The notes under the pieces are model-generated. The model was not told where the DNA came from. It saw nothing but the letters and a program-made list of their open reading frames with translations, and searched no databases. Shown here one piece after another: positions 1 to 7,817 of a DNA stretch of 52,246 bases. The DNA comes from Zhenhengia yiwuensis (GTDB lineage Bacteria; Bacillota; Clostridia; Lachnospirales; Cellulosilyticaceae), in the NCBI RefSeq assembly GCF_014384995.1, contig NZ_JACRSY010000024.1, positions 1-52,246 of the forward strand, in the 5' to 3' direction. Each line of letters begins with the position of its first letter. Position 1 is the first letter of the stretch. The translations under genes were made by a program, and so were the position numbers.

Positions 1-61
1 CTTCTCCATTTAGATATGCCTGAACTACTTTTTTCTTAAATTCAAAACTATATTTTGCCAT
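1..61 (-). CDS. IS3-like transposase OrfA, N-terminal fragment cut by window edge
   Basis: The minus strand opens with ATG at 59-61 and reads MAKYSFEFKKKVVQAYLNGE before the window ends. This is the usual start of the helix-turn-helix OrfA subunit of IS3-family transposases, which binds the element's ends. Only 20 codons are visible, so the subgroup and intactness cannot be judged. The gene runs out of the window in the same direction as the sucrose operon beside it. The hairpin at 68-116 lies just upstream and covers its only Shine-Dalgarno-like G run. Confidence 0.75.
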   Translation of the reverse strand, partial: MAKYSFEFKKKVVQAYLNGE

Positions 62-67
62 AAAAAG

Positions 68-119
68 ACTGACCCCCATAAGTTAGATTTTTTAGGTCTA
101 ACTTATGGGGGTCAGTTCA
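68..119 (-). mobile_element. Terminus of the left IS3-like element, with 20-bp perfect hairpin
   Basis: Arms at 68-87 and 97-116 are perfectly complementary over 20 bp around a 9-base loop. Read on the minus strand the end begins TGAACTGACCCCC, resembling IS150-group IS3 termini. The presumed tip at about 119 lies seven bases beyond the scrK stop codon. The 3' arm of the hairpin contains the GGGGGT preceding the transposase ATG, so transcripts entering from scrK would fold this site away. The tip position and any target duplication are inferred. Confidence 0.7.
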
Positions 120-125
120 TATGCT

Positions 126-1097
126 CTAGCTGTTTTTTATATAACTTTCTATTTCTTCTAATGTTGCATAAGAACCAATAGCTCCTTTACCTTGCGTACT
201 ATAGGCTGCATAAGCATTAGCAAAGTTTAGATACTCTTTAAGTATTTCCCCAGATAAGCTAGATAATGCCTCTGCTCTTATATCTGCTGCTAAGAGTTTA
301 TAAAGGAATGCCCCAATAAAGGAATCCCCAGCCCCTGTCGTATCAATTACTTCTACTTTTCTTCCCTCTACACTTACCATGCTTTCTTTAGTGTAAACTT
401 CAGCACCATCCCCACCTTTTGTATAGATAACAAGTTGGGCATTACCTCTAAATAAAAGTGCCTTAGCTTCTTCTATTGTTTGATATCCTGTAATAAATTC
501 TAATTCTTCATCAGAAATTTTAATCACATGAGCATAAGGAAGAAACTCTAAAATAGCATCTCTACAAGCATCTGCTGTTGGCCATAAAGGTAAGCGTACA
601 TTTGGGTCAAAACTTACCACCCCACCACTTTTTATCATGTATTCAATAGCCTTTTTATGTGCTTTTTTCATAGGAAAATCTACTAAGTCTACTGAACAAA
701 AATGTAAACCATAGCAATCTTTGAACCAATCTTCTTCCACTTGTTCAGGCTGCATCAGTAAGTCTGCACTTGGATTTCTGTAAAAAGAGAAGTCTCTATT
801 ACCATCTGATTTTAAAGATACAAAGGCAAGCCCTGTACCTGCTTTGGTTGTACGAAGGATATACTGTGTATCTACACCAGCTTGTTGAAGCACTTCAATG
901 ATATAATCACCAAAAGCATCTTGCCCCAGCTGTGAAATAAAACCTGCCTTACCCCCTAATTTAGCAATAGCTGCTCCTACGTTTGCAGGTGCCCCCCCTG
1001 CTACACGTTCAAAACTTACTACGTCTTTAAGTGAACATCCTTTTTCACTTGGTATAAAATCAATTAACGCCTCTCCAATTGCTAATATCTTTTTCAT
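126..1097 (-). CDS. scrK: Fructokinase, PfkB/ribokinase family
   Basis: A PfkB-family sugar kinase of 323 residues, the usual size. It carries the glycine-rich GGAPANV motif at 34-40 and the anion-hole signature DTTGAGD at 252-258, with D258 as the expected catalytic base. It should phosphorylate the fructose released when sucrose-6-phosphate is cleaved. ATG at 1097 follows an AAGGAG site. It is the last gene of the sucrose operon, 14 bases after the RDD gene. Sucrose specificity is inferred from the GH32 and PTS neighbours; the fold alone would also fit other ketose or nucleoside kinases. Confidence 0.9.
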   Translation of the reverse strand: MKKILAIGEALIDFIPSEKGCSLKDVVSFERVAGGAPANVGAAIAKLGGKAGFISQLGQDAFGDYIIEVLQQAGVDTQYILRTTKAGTGLAFVSLKSDGNRDFSFYRNPSADLLMQPEQVEEDWFKDCYGLHFCSVDLVDFPMKKAHKKAIEYMIKSGGVVSFDPNVRLPLWPTADACRDAILEFLPYAHVIKISDEELEFITGYQTIEEAKALLFRGNAQLVIYTKGGDGAEVYTKESMVSVEGRKVEVIDTTGAGDSFIGAFLYKLLAADIRAEALSSLSGEILKEYLNFANAYAAYSTQGKGAIGSYATLEEIESYIKNS

Positions 1098-1111
1098 CTT
1101 CTTACTCCTTC

Positions 1112-1507
1112 TTAAATACGAATCACTCTAGTCCCTGCAATTAAATCATGTAAGGTCTTTCCATCTTCTCTTCTAGTCATTAAAAACTGTGAAATTAAAA
1201 TCAAGATAATCCCTATAATAGGCAACGTATACATGATTTTACTTAATTCCCTCACTATAAAACGCCATACACTTGGCTGATCATAAGTATCTGTTACAAT
1301 TTTCATGCCTAAAAGGTATTTCCCTAGTTGGTATCCCTTACAAAAGGTTGGGGTTAAAACACTATATAAGACAAAACCTATACTCGCTAAGATCAGTGCT
1401 CTTTCAGCTGGGTAGCCTAACTGAATAAGCGCACCTAGCCCTAATGCATATAGGGCTATATTATCAAAAAGTACTGCTCCTATCCTACTTATCACCTTTG
1501 TTTTCAA
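1112..1507 (-). CDS. RDD-family small membrane protein inside the sucrose operon
   Basis: A 131-residue protein with three or four hydrophobic segments. It has an early Arg in the first segment and the GKYLLGMKIV stretch typical of RDD proteins. The reading frame opens with TTG at 1505-1507, inside the last codons of sacA (23-bp overlap), which suggests translational coupling; no ATG gives a better N-terminus. RDD proteins are poorly characterised; some Bacillus members have been tied to ion transport. Its place between sacA and scrK is odd for a sucrose operon and its role here is unknown. Confidence 0.75.
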   Translation of the reverse strand: MKTKVISRIGAVLFDNIALYALGLGALIQLGYPAERALILASIGFVLYSVLTPTFCKGYQLGKYLLGMKIVTDTYDQPSVWRFIVRELSKIMYTLPIIGIILILISQFLMTRREDGKTLHDLIAGTRVIRI

Positions 1508-2948
1508 TAGTCATCGCCTTCATTTCCCATAGAGTTAACTTACCTTCTAACGAATGTCCTCTTAATTCAATGCTTCTTTCATCTGCCTCAGGATAGAATC
1601 GGCTTGAGAATACTTCTTCTCCATCATTAAGAAAAACTTCTACTGAAGAAGTATCTACAAATAGACGTAGATTTCTTAATACATCTATTTTAACACTTCT
1701 CTTATCTCTTCCATAGCCACACCCATCAAATGCTAAAGTGAATAATCCCTCTGCTTTTTTATAAGTTAAGTACATACCTTTTTTAATGATAAGTTCAAAA
1801 TCATCCTTTAAGAGATCTACTTTTAAATCAATTTCAAAAGTTTTTGGCGCTTCTACTTTTAATGTATCTTTTACAGCCCACTCCTGCTCATTTTGACGAA
1901 GTGCTTCGATTTCAATTACCGGCTTTTGAATAAGTTTCCCATCCTTAATCTGTAACTCCCTTGGGAGTGTTAAAGCATGCTGCCAGCCGTATGCTACTGT
2001 TGGATTGCTGTAAAGGTCATCAATATCCGGAAGTCCCATCCATCCAATTAAAATCCTTCTGCCTTTTTCATCTATAAAAGTCTGTGGTGCATAGAAGTCA
2101 AAACCTCTATCTAACTCTTCAAATTGTCCTAGTGTATAATTTGAAGTTTTAAAATCACCTTTTAAGAAGTAATAGCCACTTTGATAGATGTTTTGATATT
2201 TAATCCCCTCTGCCTCTATGCCTTGCGGTGAAAGCATAAGAACTGTATCTCCATCTAATTCAAATAAATCTGGGCATTCCCACATATAACCGAACTTTTC
2301 ACTAGATCTTAAAGTATTAATCACTTTCCAGTTCACTTTATCAGAAGAAGCAAAAACTAAAATTTGTCCTACGTCTTCTTTATCTCTGGCACCTTGTACC
2401 ATATAATAAGTATCATTTTCCTTCCATACTTTAGGGTCACGGATATGTGCTGTCATATTTTCTGGATAATCTGCATTAGTCATAAGAAGCTGTTTATGTT
2501 TAAATGTTCTACCGTCTTCACTTACAGCTAAAACAGTATTATGTTGTCTTCCTTTAATGATATAGTCATAGTCACCCATTTCCTTTACATTACCTGTGTA
2601 GTAAAGATACATTTTGCCATCTTCAATGAGTGCTGAGCCGGAATAAACACCATGACAGTCAAAAGGTTGATCTGCATAAAGTGCTGTTCCCTCATCTTGC
2701 CAATTAATCATATCTATACTTGTATAATGTCCCCAGAATTTAGCCCCTCCCTTTGCATCAAATGGTGCGTACTGGAAGAATACATGATACTCTCCATTAT
2801 AATGACAAAGTCCATTAGGATCATTAAGCCAGCCTACTTTAGGCATAAGATGAAAAGTCAAACAGTAAGGGTCTTCTTTCACGCATTGCCCTTTTAATTC
2901 TTCTAACCATGTCGTTAGTTTTTTTAAATCTCTATTTAAAGCATTCAT
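1485..2948 (-). CDS. sacA: Sucrose-6-phosphate hydrolase, GH32
   Basis: A 487-residue GH32 beta-fructosidase, full length for sucrose-6-phosphate hydrolases and without a signal peptide, so cytoplasmic. The nucleophile motif WLNDPNG is at 40-46 (D43), the RDP motif at 170-172 and the acid/base motif ECPDLF at 224-229 (E224). A C-terminal beta-sandwich follows from about residue 350. It cleaves the sucrose-6-phosphate delivered by the adjacent PTS permease to glucose-6-phosphate and fructose. It follows scrA after a short gap holding a hairpin. The symbols sacA and scrB are both used for this gene. Confidence 0.93.
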   Translation of the reverse strand: MNALNRDLKKLTTWLEELKGQCVKEDPYCLTFHLMPKVGWLNDPNGLCHYNGEYHVFFQYAPFDAKGGAKFWGHYTSIDMINWQDEGTALYADQPFDCHGVYSGSALIEDGKMYLYYTGNVKEMGDYDYIIKGRQHNTVLAVSEDGRTFKHKQLLMTNADYPENMTAHIRDPKVWKENDTYYMVQGARDKEDVGQILVFASSDKVNWKVINTLRSSEKFGYMWECPDLFELDGDTVLMLSPQGIEAEGIKYQNIYQSGYYFLKGDFKTSNYTLGQFEELDRGFDFYAPQTFIDEKGRRILIGWMGLPDIDDLYSNPTVAYGWQHALTLPRELQIKDGKLIQKPVIEIEALRQNEQEWAVKDTLKVEAPKTFEIDLKVDLLKDDFELIIKKGMYLTYKKAEGLFTLAFDGCGYGRDKRSVKIDVLRNLRLFVDTSSVEVFLNDGEEVFSSRFYPEADERSIELRGHSLEGKLTLWEMKAMTIENKGDK

Positions 2949-2972
2949 ATTTTTTCTCCACTTCTATACCAA

Positions 2973-2995
2973 AAGGGACTGATAAGCAGTCCCTT
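2973..2995 (-). terminator. Intra-operon hairpin between scrA and sacA
   Basis: A 9-bp perfect stem (2973-2981 with 2987-2995) and 5-base loop. On the minus strand it is followed by a short T run interrupted by G. It sits in the 52-bp gap between scrA and sacA. It looks like a weak terminator or mRNA-stabilising stem that would set scrA expression above the downstream genes. Confidence 0.6.
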
Positions 2996-3000
2996 ATTTA

Positions 3001-4389
3001 TTAGTTATTCTCTTCTTTCCAGCCAAGTACTAAAGTCATTACAAATGCTACACCTAATGAGATAGCAAATAAAATAATATATTGAAGCGGTGCATGTAAG
3101 TGTAATAAGATACCAAAAACACCTGTTACGCCTGTACCTGTTGCCCCTAGACCTACTACAGAAGCATAGAGTGCTCCACATGCAGCCCCTATAGATGCTG
3201 CAATAAATGGTCTAAAGTATCTTAAGTTAACCCCAAAGATGGCTGGTTCTGTAATCCCAAGCATTGAACTAACTGCTGCTGGGAAAGCAAGTGATTTAAG
3301 TTTTTTGTTTTTAGTTTTAACTGCTACAGCAAGTGCCGCGCCGCCTTGTGCTACGTTTGCTGCTGAGGCAATTGGAAGCCAATAGGTGTAGCCATACTGT
3401 GAAATTTGACCAATATCAATGATAGAGTACATATGGTGTACGCCCGTTACTACTGTAGACGCATAAATACCACCCATTAAGAAACCACCGATACCAAATG
3501 GAAGCTGAATAAGTTGTTGTACACCTGTTAATACAGCATTCTCAATAAATACGAATACTGGTCCTACTAATGTTAAAGTTAAATAACCTGTTACAAAGAT
3601 TGTTACAAGTGGTGTTACAAATAAGTCAAACATTTCTGGTACAATTTTATGAAGTTTAATTTCAAGCTTACTCATAATCCAAACAGAAATAACAATAGGG
3701 ATAACATGACCTTGATAGCCTATTAATGGGATTTCGTATAAGCCTCCCCATACACTCTGCATAGCGTGGTAGCCTTCTGCTGATACAGTCCAAGCATTTT
3801 GAAGGTCTGGATGAATCATAATCATAGCCATAACCGCACCAAGATAGCGGTTTCCACCAAATACTTTAGCTGCACTAAAACCAATAAGGATTGGTAAAAA
3901 TACATAAGCTGCATTACTAAATAGTTTTAAGAACACAAAAATTGAACCTTGTGTGTTAATATCTATAAAACCATTGTTAACACAGAAAGTAATAGCTTCT
4001 GTAAGTCCCATCATAAGCCCCCCTGCTACAATAGCAGGAATAATTGGTACAAAAATATCACCTAATGTTTTAATAAGCTTTTTAAATTTGTTTGTGTTAG
4101 CATCTGCTACTTTTTTAAGTTCATCCTTAGAAACCTCTTCGCCACCTGTTAAAGCTAATAACTCAGAATATACTTTATTCACTGTGCCTGTTCCAATAAT
4201 AAGTTGAAGTTGTCCTGATGCAAAGAATACTCCTTTTACACCCTCAATATTTTCAAGTGCAGTTTTATTGACTTTTTCATTAGATGCAATAACAAGTCTC
4301 AGTCTTGTTGCACAGTGCGCTGCTGATACAAGATTTTCTTGCCCACCTAGTTCTTGTAAAATAAGCTGAGCTACTTTTTTATGATCCAT
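3001..4389 (-). CDS. scrA: Sucrose-type PTS permease EIIBC
   Basis: A 462-residue PTS permease of the glucose/sucrose class. The N-terminal EIIB domain (about 1-80) has the phosphocysteine C26 in the motif HCATRLR. The EIIC membrane domain (about 105-455) has around ten hydrophobic segments. No EIIA domain is fused, so a cytosolic EIIA from elsewhere, often the glucose EIIA, must supply the phosphate. It imports and phosphorylates sucrose. ATG at 4389 follows GGAGGG. It is the first gene after the promoter at 4510-4539. Trehalose or beta-glucoside transport would be the alternative, but GH32 and fructokinase downstream make sucrose much more likely. Confidence 0.9.
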   Translation of the reverse strand: MDHKKVAQLILQELGGQENLVSAAHCATRLRLVIASNEKVNKTALENIEGVKGVFFASGQLQLIIGTGTVNKVYSELLALTGGEEVSKDELKKVADANTNKFKKLIKTLGDIFVPIIPAIVAGGLMMGLTEAITFCVNNGFIDINTQGSIFVFLKLFSNAAYVFLPILIGFSAAKVFGGNRYLGAVMAMIMIHPDLQNAWTVSAEGYHAMQSVWGGLYEIPLIGYQGHVIPIVISVWIMSKLEIKLHKIVPEMFDLFVTPLVTIFVTGYLTLTLVGPVFVFIENAVLTGVQQLIQLPFGIGGFLMGGIYASTVVTGVHHMYSIIDIGQISQYGYTYWLPIASAANVAQGGAALAVAVKTKNKKLKSLAFPAAVSSMLGITEPAIFGVNLRYFRPFIAASIGAACGALYASVVGLGATGTGVTGVFGILLHLHAPLQYIILFAISLGVAFVMTLVLGWKEENN

Positions 4390-4483
4390 AATACCCTCCC
4401 TTTTTATGTTATCGATTTCACCTTTATCAAAAATTAAAATTATCTACTTTTGTTTATTACTGATTTTATCTTAAAGATGTATA

Positions 4484-4497
4484 TGTAATCGTTTTCA
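4484..4497 (-). promoter_or_regulatory. cre-type / LacI-family operator in the scr leader
   Basis: On the minus strand the site reads TGAAAACGATTACA, which fits every fixed position of the catabolite-responsive consensus TGWAANCGNTNWCA. It lies about 12 bases downstream of the -10 box of the scr promoter, where a bound repressor would block initiation or elongation. CcpA is the obvious ligand, but the adjacent LacI-family regulator could use the same kind of site. Confidence 0.75.
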
Positions 4498-4509
4498 TAC
4501 CGTATCCAT

Positions 4510-4539
4510 ATTATAGAGGGATTCACCTTCCTTTGTAAA
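4510..4539 (-). promoter_or_regulatory. Sigma-A promoter of the scrA-sacA-RDD-scrK operon
   Basis: On the minus strand TTTACA (4534-4539) and a perfect TATAAT (4510-4515) are separated by 18 bp. The start would be near 4503, giving a leader of roughly 115 bases before scrA. The rest of the 321-bp gap between scrR and scrA is AT-rich with no gene apparent. Confidence 0.8.
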
Positions 4540-4617
4540 TATTTATTTTTGCTTAAATTACTTTTTATTTATTGTGCATTTATTACAGTTTTACACATTC
4601 ATTTTCATTTTAAGCAT

Positions 4618-4676
4618 AAAAAAGGCAGTTACCCTGACACATTAGTTTTTTAATGCTTAATGTGGAGCAACTACCC
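4618..4676 (-). terminator. Terminator downstream of scrR
   Basis: An imperfect stem (left arm from 4624, right arm to 4676) with complementary ends and an inner TAATGTG/CACATTA pair. On the minus strand it is followed by six T residues (4618-4623). It separates scrR from the scr promoter, so scrR and scrA are probably separate transcripts. Confidence 0.7.
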
Positions 4677-4710
4677 GCATTTTATACTTTTTATTAGTTT
4701 AAACTTTTTA

Positions 4711-5691
4711 TTAGTTTAAAGTTTCTCTTTGCTGAAGCTCAAATCCTAACTTCACTTTTCTTATAATAGGTTTTTCTTCCTGAAGATTTTCAAGAAGCAT
4801 ACGCCCCGCTGTAACACCACTTGTCTTGTAGTAATAATGCATAGAAGTAAGCTGCGGTGTGATTACCTTAGAAACTTTAGAATCTCCTATTCCTGCTATT
4901 GCAATCCCATGTAAATCCTTATATTTTTCTTTGATGGCTGTAATAGCCCCTACTGCAATATTATCTGTAGCACAAAATACACCATCTACATCAGGATGTG
5001 CATTGACTAACTCACTCATCGACTCATAACCTGATTCACTGGAGAATTCCCCTTCTCTTATAAGGCTCTCATCTATGCTCCTACCAGCTTCTTTAAGTGC
5101 ATCCTCATACCCCTTTTTACGTTTAGCCCCAGCTGCTTCATCTTGTGTGGTGACACCTATGAAAGCAATTTTACAGCAACCTTTTTCAATAAATAACTTT
5201 GTCAAACTCTTTGCTGCACCATAATCATCATGGTAAACACTAGAATAATTCTCTGACTCCTGTCCTAATAAAATAATGGGTACTTTAATCCGTCCCATTA
5301 CTTCTAAGTGTTTAGGCGTTAAAATAGTAGCAATAAAAATAATACCATCTACTTGATTATTTTTAAAAATATTAAGATACTCTATTTCTTTTTCTATATT
5401 TAAGTTTGTATTTCCTAATAAAATATTATAGCCTTCTTTACTTAGTGTAGTGCTGATACCTTCTACCATACGACTTACTGCTTCTGAGCTAATTTTAGGT
5501 ACAATAATACCTATTAAATTGGTTTTCTTAGTGCGTAGTGTCTTGGCGTGTGCAGACGGAATATACCCGGTTTCATCTATAATCTTTTGGATTTTGTCTC
5601 TATTATCTTGACTTACATAGCCATTATTTAAAAACCTTGAAACAGTTGCATTAGATACGCCTGCCAGTTTTGCAATTTTACTGATATTCAT
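4711..5691 (-). CDS. scrR: LacI-family repressor of the sucrose operon
   Basis: A 326-residue LacI/GalR regulator. The DNA-binding domain occupies about 1-55 (ISKIAKLAGVSNATVSRFLNN) with the hinge at about 50-60. A periplasmic-binding-protein-like sugar sensor follows to the end. Its place directly upstream of the scr promoter, which has a LacI-family type operator, supports sucrose or fructose control. A tandem 17-bp duplication follows the stop codon (about 4682-4715). The inducer is inferred from the neighbours. Confidence 0.85.
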   Translation of the reverse strand: MNISKIAKLAGVSNATVSRFLNNGYVSQDNRDKIQKIIDETGYIPSAHAKTLRTKKTNLIGIIVPKISSEAVSRMVEGISTTLSKEGYNILLGNTNLNIEKEIEYLNIFKNNQVDGIIFIATILTPKHLEVMGRIKVPIILLGQESENYSSVYHDDYGAAKSLTKLFIEKGCCKIAFIGVTTQDEAAGAKRKKGYEDALKEAGRSIDESLIREGEFSSESGYESMSELVNAHPDVDGVFCATDNIAVGAITAIKEKYKDLHGIAIAGIGDSKVSKVITPQLTSMHYYYKTSGVTAGRMLLENLQEEKPIIRKVKLGFELQQRETLN

Positions 5692-5823
5692 ACGTTCACC
5701 TTGCTTTACTTTTGCTTTTCCTTTAGCCTATCATAAGGTTTAGGTATTGACAAGTTGAAGTACCTACTCCATATTCTCAATTAAATCCCCTACCTTTTCC
5801 AATCCTACCGAAAACCTTACCCT

Positions 5824-6252
5824 TTAAATATAAAACATTATAGGTTCACATACTTCTTCCTGCTGCGTTTGCACCGCAAGTTCTTCAAGTGTAATTTGAC
5901 TTAAAAAATCATATAGTCGCTCATCAATCGTCTGCCATACAAGTTCTTGTACACATTCTGCGATAAACGTACTTTCTTTACCTTGTTCCACAATGGATAT
6001 TGGTCCTTCCAAAACTTCTAAAACCTCGAGTACCGTTGTTTTTTCTGCTGGTTTAGTAAGTTTATAGCCTCCCTTTGGTCCCTTAATACTTTCCACAAGC
6101 TTTGCTTTTTTTAGAAGTGCAAAAGCCTGCTCTAAATAATTTACCGATACACCTTGCCTCTTTGAAATACTACTTAAAGCCGTAGATGCTTCATGCTCAT
6201 GCAGGACTAAATCTACCATGGCCCTAAGACCATATCTCCCCTTTGTTGTCAT
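5824..6252 (-). CDS. Rrf2-family regulator lacking the Fe-S cysteine triad
   Basis: A winged-helix Rrf2 regulator, about 142 residues from the ATG at 6252 (MTTKGRYGLRAMVDL). The frame is open to an ATG at 6279 inside the preceding gene, but family alignment favours 6252, one base after that gene's stop. The wing motif GPKGGYKL is present. The cluster-binding triad of IscR/NsrR-type members is missing: only isolated Cys residues occur near the C-terminus. It probably senses something other than an Fe-S cluster or acts with its neighbour. Its target is unknown. Confidence 0.8.
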   Translation of the reverse strand: MTTKGRYGLRAMVDLVLHEHEASTALSSISKRQGVSVNYLEQAFALLKKAKLVESIKGPKGGYKLTKPAEKTTVLEVLEVLEGPISIVEQGKESTFIAECVQELVWQTIDERLYDFLSQITLEELAVQTQQEEVCEPIMFYI

Positions 6253-6253
6253 T

Positions 6254-6709
6254 TTATAAATAATAATCAACCTCCCCATAGTGCTTTATAAGTTTTAACC
6301 TATACTCTTGTATTAAATCTTCTAAATTCATGTTATCCACAGTGTTATCGAGTACCTTGCCTAATCTTTCCCATAACTTTCTCGTACTACAGCTCTCCCT
6401 AATCCCATAAGTACATGCTTTTTCCCCATTAATACATGGCACGGGAATAAAATCCTTCTCTACACTCCTTATAATGTCCCCTATAGAAATATCTCTAGAA
6501 GACTTAGCAATTAAGTAGCCTCCCTTAGCTCCTCTTACTGTCTCTACTAGCTGTTTTTTCCTAAGCAAGAACAAAATTTGTTCTAAATACTTTTCACTTA
6601 CTTTAAGCGCCTGAGCCACTACTTTTACACGTAGCGGTCCTTGCCCTGAAAAATAGGCGATATATAACATGGCTTCTACTGCATACTTACCCTTTGTAGA
6701 AATATTCAT
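6254..6709 (-). CDS. Rrf2-family regulator with a candidate Fe-S cysteine triad
   Basis: A 151-residue Rrf2 protein starting MNISTKGKYAVEAMLYIAY, with helix-turn-helix and wing (RGAKGGYLIA). Three cysteines at about 97-113 are arranged C-x6-C-x7-C, as in cluster-binding Rrf2 proteins such as IscR, NsrR or CymR-like members. It is the first gene of a two-gene unit with another Rrf2 protein and is driven by a consensus promoter. No isc/suf or cysteine genes are adjacent, so the regulon cannot be inferred. Confidence 0.85.
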   Translation of the reverse strand: MNISTKGKYAVEAMLYIAYFSGQGPLRVKVVAQALKVSEKYLEQILFLLRKKQLVETVRGAKGGYLIAKSSRDISIGDIIRSVEKDFIPVPCINGEKACTYGIRESCSTRKLWERLGKVLDNTVDNMNLEDLIQEYRLKLIKHYGEVDYYL

Positions 6710-6810
6710 TTTCTACCCCCTAGCTTTTTAGTAATATTTCCATAAACCCTCTTACTTTTCCTATGTAATTAAAGATTATTATTTTTTTATTTCCTACTTT
6801 TATAGTAAAG

Positions 6811-6839
6811 ATTATATTTTTCGTTTTTCAAATTGTCAA
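6811..6839 (-). promoter_or_regulatory. Consensus sigma-A promoter of the rrf2 pair
   Basis: TTGACA (6834-6839), a 17-bp spacer and TATAAT (6811-6816) on the minus strand match the full consensus. Two copies of AATCTTTA lie around and downstream of the start (about 6770 and 6808) and could be autoregulatory sites. Confidence 0.85.
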
Positions 6840-6876
6840 TAAATATCTTTATTGTTCAGAATTTCACTTTAAACAA

Positions 6877-6920
6877 TAAAAATACCGTATCTCCTTATAG
6901 ATATTCCGGAAATACGGCAT
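6877..6920 (-). terminator. Terminator of yaaA
   Basis: An 11-bp stem, slightly imperfect, around a 13-base loop. On the minus strand a T-rich tract follows. It lies immediately after the yaaA stop codon. Confidence 0.7.
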
Positions 6921-6926
6921 AGCTTA

Positions 6927-7700
6927 TTATTCACGTGTAAAAATAAAATGGTTTTGGGTAGATAAAATCTCATTAAACCTATACCCGTCTTCATCAAATG
7001 CTTTAAGTTTATCTATCTGATCAATTTGCTTAGTTGTTATATAACGAATCATCTGTCCCCTAGCTTTTTTCGCATACATACCTACGACTTTGTACTGTCC
7101 ATTTTTATAATCTTTAAAGCTTATCTCAATAACAGGATAATGTTTTTGAATAACTTTTAAGTCAAGTACTTTACTATACTCTTCAGAAGCAAGTTGAATA
7201 AGTGCTTTATCTCCACTGGTTTCTGAAAGTAATTGTAAAAAATACTTTGTTAGATGCTCTTTCCAGTACTTATAAAGATCTTTTCCCTTTGGATTGGATA
7301 GTTTAGTCCCCATCTCTAAGCGGTAAGGCTTAATACACTCTAAAGGCCTAATCACCCCGTAAAGCCCTGATAAAATACGTACATGATCATTCAAATATAA
7401 AAGCTCCTCTTGTTCTAGGCTCTGTGCATCTAATCCCTTATAAGCCTCTCCATAAAAATATAATATAGCTTCATAGGCCTGCATTACACTTGTATCTTCA
7501 AATGTATGATTTCTCTGTTCATTTACTTTAGCCAAATCGAGTGACATTTTCATAAGCTTAGCAAGCTCTTCCTGTGAATAACTTTGAAGAATCCTCATAA
7601 GTTCTAACGTTTGCTCATGAAATTGTAGTGGCTTATAGCTCTTAAGCCTACCTTCTTCTACCATACTAAAAGTTTTGGCTGGAGATAAAATAGCTAACAT
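6927..7700 (-). CDS. yaaA: Peroxide stress protein YaaA (UPF0246)
   Basis: A 257-residue protein starting MLAILSPAKTF, the characteristic N-terminus of the YaaA/DUF328 family. The open frame extends to 7745, but AAAGGAGGG just upstream of ATG 7700 decides the start. In E. coli YaaA is induced by OxyR and limits free iron and DNA damage during peroxide stress; its fold binds DNA. Here it is transcribed back to back with the peroxiredoxin bcp from overlapping -35 boxes next to a PerR-like site, which fits a peroxide role. Confidence 0.9.
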   Translation of the reverse strand: MLAILSPAKTFSMVEEGRLKSYKPLQFHEQTLELMRILQSYSQEELAKLMKMSLDLAKVNEQRNHTFEDTSVMQAYEAILYFYGEAYKGLDAQSLEQEELLYLNDHVRILSGLYGVIRPLECIKPYRLEMGTKLSNPKGKDLYKYWKEHLTKYFLQLLSETSGDKALIQLASEEYSKVLDLKVIQKHYPVIEISFKDYKNGQYKVVGMYAKKARGQMIRYITTKQIDQIDKLKAFDEDGYRFNEILSTQNHFIFTRE

Positions 7701-7722
7701 AGTAACACCCTCCTTTTTTTCT

Positions 7723-7752
7723 ATTATACAAAATAAACTTACCACTTTACAA
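7723..7752 (-). promoter_or_regulatory. Promoter of yaaA
   Basis: On the minus strand TTGTAA (7747-7752), an 18-bp spacer and TATAAT (7723-7728). The -35 box overlaps that of the divergent bcp promoter, so the two compete for polymerase. Confidence 0.65.
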
Positions 7753-7782
7753 ACATTAAATTCTATATGATAATAATTATTA
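7746..7782 (+). promoter_or_regulatory. Promoter of bcp with overlapping PerR-like box
   Basis: TTTACA (7746-7751), a 17-bp spacer and GATAAT (7769-7774). The stretch 7768-7782 reads TGATAATAATTATTA, which matches 12 of 14 fixed positions of the Bacillus PerR box TTATAATNATTATAA. It covers the -10 box. Binding of a Fur-family peroxide sensor here would repress bcp and perhaps yaaA. Confidence 0.7.
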
Positions 7783-7817
7783 GATATACTTCAGATAAAA
7801 CCAAGGAGGCTTGTAAG

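Noticed and set aside
7701..7745. Longer N-terminus for YaaA
   Set aside because: The family starts at MLAILSPAKTF, and the ribosome site lies directly before that ATG; the extension runs through the promoter.
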